DNA of 64,000 nt from NCBI RefSeq assembly GCF_032678705.1, contig NZ_JAVTSS010000001.1, positions 2,418,001 through 2,482,000 of the forward strand. Reading direction: 5' to 3'. The position numbers and the translations under genes are program-made. The notes beneath the pieces are model-generated. The model was given only the letters and a program-made list of their open reading frames with translations. It made no database searches and was not told the DNA's origin. Below are positions 59,835 through 64,000 of the stretch, one piece after another. The DNA is from Pedobacter frigiditerrae. GTDB lineage: Bacteria > Bacteroidota > Bacteroidia > Sphingobacteriales > Sphingobacteriaceae. The stretch's first letter is position 1, and each line of letters opens with the position of its first letter.

Positions 59835-62252
59835 TTAAAGCATTTTATCTGCTTTCCTAAAAGGATTTCTCTTAATCGTCTTTTTAATCTTTGTCCATTG
59901 CTCGTCAAAGAAATCGCATGACATGTAATTTACACCTACACGTAAAGCCTTTAATCCGCTTACACCTTGTAACTCTTCTAGGTCTAGCATTTCCAAGTCG
60001 TCTTGTAAAAACCCTTGCTCTTGTAAATATTTGATGTATTCTAAATATTCATTTGCTTCGTAATTGTTAAAATAGACCAAGGCAATTTTGCCAGGCTGTG
60101 TTAAGCGTTCTTCAGTTCCCTTCACTAAAACCTTATCAATCCTTTTTTTAACCACTTCGTAGCGAATGTTGTAAGCACCTTCCACATCAAATCTTCTTTC
60201 ATCGTTTCTAAAACTGATATCAATCGGATTGCTGTGGATAAATATCAACTGTGTTGTAAGTAAAGCTCTTGGCATTTGGCTAACCAAGCTGTTGGTTAAA
60301 CGAGCAACCTCTACCATTGCGGTTAATTGCCAAAGGCGAATATTTTTTAAATACAATAAATCAAATGGCACATCTGGTGCGATGTCTTGACCAATATAAA
60401 TATCATATTCAACTCCATCTGTTCTAAACTTGGCAAAATAACAAGGGTATGAAGCTTGCAAAGTTTGTTGTGCGTCTTCAAGATATTCGCTAACCGCAGT
60501 ATTAATGAACTGCATCGACGTTTCTAAAGTCCGCCTGTTTTCAAATGCAATACCACTATCTGAATTGATATTAGAAAAATAAGTCTGTACAGTATCTTTT
60601 GCCTGTGGATGACCTTTTACGATATGTTTCAGCATTGGATAAACTTCCAACTCTAAAAATTCGTTTAACAAGGCTTCTTCGCTTGAGCTAATTGCATCCT
60701 TAATTCTACTTAACCAATCCTTACAGTTAAATAAAATCTTATCAATTAAATCGAGTGGAACTATTACTCTTAATTCTGTTAACGTTTTATTTAAAAGTGC
60801 CAATTGAACTTTCAAATCTTCCTTTAAAGCATAATTACGTTCGATTGTAGAATTGCGAATATCAATTGCACCAAAAAGTGGATAAAGTCCTTTGAATGTT
60901 ACCGTTTCAATTTCTGCAGTTTTCTTTTTCCCTTTACTCTTTTTAAGAAAATCCCAAACTACTTGATTAAATTTCCATTGTACGGAAGGTTGTAAAGCAG
61001 TGAATTTATCTTTCAAAACTTCATCCATCTTGAAATTAAATTCTTCTATCCTATATTGTAATAATTGTCCTAATAGTGGCAACGCAGAATGAAGTCTTGA
61101 CACTAATTTTTCATCAACCTCTAAGCTTTCTCTCGAATAAATTTCCATTACACCAGCCAACTGATTGTTATAATAAATTGGCAAAAATGAATAAGATTGT
61201 ATTCCGTTTTTTCGCAAAACCTCTAGAAATGGGAATTTCTGAATTTTAGCATCAGTTAAATTATTAAATAAAACTGGTCTCGGATTATCCTTATATTCAT
61301 CAACTAAGGCAAAGAAAGACTCTTCTAATAAATTATATTTCTTACCAGAATCCAGCAATATACTTTGAGAGTTTTGTTCGTTATCAAATACAAACTTATT
61401 GTTAACCATTAAAAATGGAAGTAAACCAAATTCGATGTGACCATCTCCTGCTAAGGTTTTTAAGGCTTGTATAACGTGTTCATAAGCCTCATTTTCATAA
61501 GTGTGATTAACCAACGCATTGCGAATACCATCAATTGCATGTTGCAAGGTTACGTCTGAAAGAGTTATAACTGTAAAACCATCAAACTTAAATTTGCTCA
61601 ATGGAATAACTTCTTGTAAAAGGTCTAATTCTGTGCCCTCTTGAATTTGAGCCGCTACTAACTCGAAATTTAGTTCAGGTAAATCACCATCATAAGTTAT
61701 ATCGATAAATTGTGTATCAGCGTTTATATTGTAAAACTGTGTTAAATGAGTTTCTGGATTTGTGTAAGCGTATAAAATTTCGTTTTTTAGGATAGTCGTA
61801 TAGTTATAGAACCTATTCAAAATCATTCTATAAATAAACTGTAATTGTTGTTTTTCTTTTGACGCCACCTCTCCATCGTTCTTTTTCTGCTCTGCATGTA
61901 AAGAAAGAATATCGTGAAAAGCATCGGTACTAAAGAAAATTTTATCTGGAACTGGTGTACTTAACGCCCAATATAAATCTTTCTCATTAGCCATTAAAGG
62001 CGTTAAAATGGTAAAAATTAATTCAAGCGTATCTTTATAGTTTTCTAAATCTTCTGCGTGGATTTCATTACGGAGCGAATCTTCCTTTTCTATCTTTTCT
62101 AATAAAAAACGATAAAATTCTGCCTTTAAAGTCTTCTCTGTTTTAAGCCTTCTCTTTAAATAAGAGATTAACGGCCTAAAAGACAGCGTAGCTTCTACGT
62201 GGCAACTTGTTTGCTCGTTATTTTTATTAATTTGGATTACGCTCGTGTTCAT
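59835..62252 (-). CDS. Large cytosolic GAF-domain protein of unknown function
   Basis: 805 residues, no signal or transmembrane helix. A GAF-like module is seen near residues 300-400 (SFLPIYYNNQLAGVMEIYSR), preceded by a ~300-residue region with helical and charged segments (LSFRPLISYLKRRLKTEKTL). The C-terminal half has FKGLYPLFGAIDIRNSTIER and DGVEYDIYIGQDIAPDVPFD and a final helical stretch. It has no kinase, cyclase or HTH motif. FGAIDIRNST resembles an adenylate-cyclase-like DxR strand only weakly. Bacteroidota carry similar proteins; the role is unknown. The stop of the next gene upstream is 9 bp away, suggesting an operon with the BamA-like protein. Confidence 0.6.
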   Translation of the reverse strand: MNTSVIQINKNNEQTSCHVEATLSFRPLISYLKRRLKTEKTLKAEFYRFLLEKIEKEDSLRNEIHAEDLENYKDTLELIFTILTPLMANEKDLYWALSTPVPDKIFFSTDAFHDILSLHAEQKKNDGEVASKEKQQLQFIYRMILNRFYNYTTILKNEILYAYTNPETHLTQFYNINADTQFIDITYDGDLPELNFELVAAQIQEGTELDLLQEVIPLSKFKFDGFTVITLSDVTLQHAIDGIRNALVNHTYENEAYEHVIQALKTLAGDGHIEFGLLPFLMVNNKFVFDNEQNSQSILLDSGKKYNLLEESFFALVDEYKDNPRPVLFNNLTDAKIQKFPFLEVLRKNGIQSYSFLPIYYNNQLAGVMEIYSRESLEVDEKLVSRLHSALPLLGQLLQYRIEEFNFKMDEVLKDKFTALQPSVQWKFNQVVWDFLKKSKGKKKTAEIETVTFKGLYPLFGAIDIRNSTIERNYALKEDLKVQLALLNKTLTELRVIVPLDLIDKILFNCKDWLSRIKDAISSSEEALLNEFLELEVYPMLKHIVKGHPQAKDTVQTYFSNINSDSGIAFENRRTLETSMQFINTAVSEYLEDAQQTLQASYPCYFAKFRTDGVEYDIYIGQDIAPDVPFDLLYLKNIRLWQLTAMVEVARLTNSLVSQMPRALLTTQLIFIHSNPIDISFRNDERRFDVEGAYNIRYEVVKKRIDKVLVKGTEERLTQPGKIALVYFNNYEANEYLEYIKYLQEQGFLQDDLEMLDLEELQGVSGLKALRVGVNYMSCDFFDEQWTKIKKTIKRNPFRKADKML

Positions 62253-62261
62253 CTCTTTCTT

Positions 62262-64000
62262 TTAATACCTAAAACTCATAGAAGCATAAGGATACCACCC
62301 TTCTTTAGAATGTCCCATTACAAAACGGAAAATTGCTAATGAAGCTGGTGAAAAGTATAAACCTCCCCCTACTCCGTGATGCCATAAATCTGATTTTTCA
62401 TTACTATTCCAAACCCTACCAACATCATAAAAACCCATTAAACCAACTTGGCCTGGCAAAACATAACTCACAAAATCTCCAAGTTTTGCCCTTAACTCTA
62501 CGTTGTTGTAAAAGCTGTGCTGCCCAGCAAATCTAAATTGACGATAGCCTAATAAATTCCCTTGTCCGCCCAAAAATAAGTTCTGATAAAATGCTGGCTT
62601 ACCAACAGTTATACCACCACCAAATCTATCTGCTAATACAAATTTAGCTCTTCCATCGAGATTTTTATATAGTGCAATGCTTGCCGTGAACTGTCCGTAA
62701 GAATTTGCGTACTTATTTAGGCTTTTATAAGCAGCCCATTTAAAATCAACATAACTTCCCAAAGTTGGCAAAATGTCGTTATCTCGTGTGTTATTAACGA
62801 AATTGACAACAAGGCCACCATAAAGTTTGTCCTTTTCAACCTTCAAACTATCGAAAGAATGGAGTTGTAAATTATTTGTAATAAAACGTCCAACGTTATC
62901 ATCTGCATCAAATTTGTAATATTGAAACAGTGTTCCGATACTAAAAGTAGATTTAGGTCTGCGCCATCTTAGTCCTGGTTCAAGTTGATAAATGTTAAAT
63001 CTTGCTCTATAAAATCTAATGCTGTTCGCATCCTTATCATACTTTGTTTCGTTACCTACACCGAAGAAATTTTGGGTATTATCTGGGGCATTAGCTATTG
63101 CTTTTAAAACAAAATCTGCCTTGCCAACTGCTTTTAACCAATCTCCAGCATAATTAAACTTAAATGCTCCAGTTGCAAATGAATATAAGAAAGAAAAATG
63201 TTGTGTATTACCATAAGGCTGTTTTCTAAAACCAGGATTTACCATCTTATAATTTAAGCCTAGCAATAAACCATCATCATTGTTAAATCCAACCGCGGCA
63301 TTTAAAGAAGAACGACTATACATATCTTTCCCTAAATAGGATACATTGGAAGTATCAACCGCTAATTTTTTACGGAGCATATTTTCATCTTCTCCTGCAA
63401 AGGTTGAATTACCGTTTTTTCTACCGAACAATTGAACCGACCTCGATGCATTTGGAATATTATAATATTTTTTACCAGCACCAGCGATAATCCTTAATTT
63501 AATGTTTGATGTTTTATTATCTAACAGCAAACTATCGTTTCCATCTTTAGTGTATAAACGAATCTCTTTGGTTACTTCAGGGTCGAAAGTTCTGCTAAAG
63601 ATTTCATCTTTAATATCTCCATCTTTAGATATTTTATTGATTTGAACTTTTAAATGCTGACCAGCAGAGTCTGTAATTAAAACACGCTCATTTTTATCAC
63701 TGGTTTGTATATCAACTATTCTGTTAAAGAAATGATAATAATCATTCATCAACTTTGGCATTGATGCTCTTCTTTCTTTCAACCTAGCTAAAAACTGGTC
63801 GTGACGTAATTTGTAATTAGGTTCTGGCAAATGTTTTAGTGCTTTTTCTAAAACATCATCCGTTAGTTTTGCGCAGAAATCCTTAATCACTTTATCCCAT
63901 TCGGCTTCGGTAAATTGAGACATTAAACGACTGTTCATTGCTCTGCCCTCCCATAAAAACCAATCAATTTTTTTAATCTCACGCTCGTAGCCTTGCATCA
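62262..64000 (-). CDS. BamA/TamA-type outer-membrane protein, 5'-truncated by the window edge
   Basis: About 579 codons are visible, and the frame continues past the right edge; the Met at 63998 is probably internal. The C-terminal ~350 residues are a surface-antigen D15-type barrel: NYKMVNPGFRKQPYGNTQHF, YGGLVVNFVNNTRDNDILP, GGQGNLLGYRQFRFAGQHSF and NNVELRAKLGD, ending in SMSFRY, the aromatic C-terminus of barrels. The N-terminal part (GYEREIKKIDWFLWEGRAMN) could belong to the metallophosphatase-BamA fusions common in Bacteroidota; only the tail of such a domain is present here. The 9-bp gap to the GAF protein suggests co-transcription. Confidence 0.75.
   Translation of the reverse strand, partial: MQGYEREIKKIDWFLWEGRAMNSRLMSQFTEAEWDKVIKDFCAKLTDDVLEKALKHLPEPNYKLRHDQFLARLKERRASMPKLMNDYYHFFNRIVDIQTSDKNERVLITDSAGQHLKVQINKISKDGDIKDEIFSRTFDPEVTKEIRLYTKDGNDSLLLDNKTSNIKLRIIAGAGKKYYNIPNASRSVQLFGRKNGNSTFAGEDENMLRKKLAVDTSNVSYLGKDMYSRSSLNAAVGFNNDDGLLLGLNYKMVNPGFRKQPYGNTQHFSFLYSFATGAFKFNYAGDWLKAVGKADFVLKAIANAPDNTQNFFGVGNETKYDKDANSIRFYRARFNIYQLEPGLRWRRPKSTFSIGTLFQYYKFDADDNVGRFITNNLQLHSFDSLKVEKDKLYGGLVVNFVNNTRDNDILPTLGSYVDFKWAAYKSLNKYANSYGQFTASIALYKNLDGRAKFVLADRFGGGITVGKPAFYQNLFLGGQGNLLGYRQFRFAGQHSFYNNVELRAKLGDFVSYVLPGQVGLMGFYDVGRVWNSNEKSDLWHHGVGGGLYFSPASLAIFRFVMGHSKEGWYPYASMSFRY

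Overview
The window comes from a low-GC member of the Bacteroidota, most likely family Sphingobacteriaceae (Pedobacter-like). Evidence: -7 promoter boxes of the Bacteroidota type TAnnTTTG, A-rich leaders instead of strong Shine-Dalgarno sites, type IX secretion parts (PorP/SprF and a CHU_C sorting domain), the nusB / DUF1573 / yajC / YbbR / coaE gene order, DUF3276 and DUF5522 proteins, and short palindromic repeats between genes. No rRNA, CRISPR array, transposase, integrase or prophage is visible. The only RNA gene is a tRNA-Arg(CCG).

Layout. 1-4.6 kb: core metabolism (end of a type II NADH dehydrogenase, HMG-CoA lyase, class II aldolase, acetyl-CoA carboxylase beta). 4.9-11.5 kb: an accessory stretch of small genes. 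It starts with a lipoprotein gene whose flanks look like an integron-type gene cassette with an attC-like foldback site, followed by an AraC regulator, two VOC proteins, an extra methionine aminopeptidase, a secreted amidase and a secreted YciI-like protein. 11.6-26.8 kb: housekeeping genes (cytochrome bd oxidase, metallo-beta-lactamase-fold enzymes, cysteine desulfurase, GlmM, a methyltransferase/PAP2/ZIP operon, the coaE-to-nusB block, amino-acid dehydrogenase). 26.8-33.9 kb: ABC exporter, DUF3276, YchF, a TPR protein and MgtE, with a 756-bp repeat-rich gap.

34.2-42.6 kb: a compact operon for exported proteins. It encodes a Tat-type flavin amine oxidase, an aminotransferase with a similar twin-arginine leader, a secreted protein ending in a Hint (Hedgehog/intein) domain, and a PorP/SprF protein, which converges on a giant CHU_C-sorted adhesin. 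I consider the oxidase-aminotransferase-Hint set the best candidate for an undescribed system. 42.9-51.6 kb: a probable envelope-glycan locus with YaiO barrel, unknown membrane-anchored protein, LtaS-like phosphotransferase, processive family 2 glycosyltransferase, HEAT-repeat membrane protein, response regulator and a divergent GAF histidine kinase. 51.7-58.2 kb: a TetR-controlled RND efflux operon with three copies of a 17-bp palindromic operator. 58.4-64 kb: a DoxX-type membrane protein, an 805-residue GAF protein and the C-terminal part of a BamA/TamA-type outer-membrane protein cut by the right edge.

Several start codons were set downstream of the longest open frame where the protein family, a promoter or a translational overlap argued for it (cydA, PAP2 phosphatase, leucine-type dehydrogenase, response regulator, outer-membrane efflux lipoprotein, Hint protein, giant adhesin). 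All assignments rest on reading the sequence; no database search was possible.
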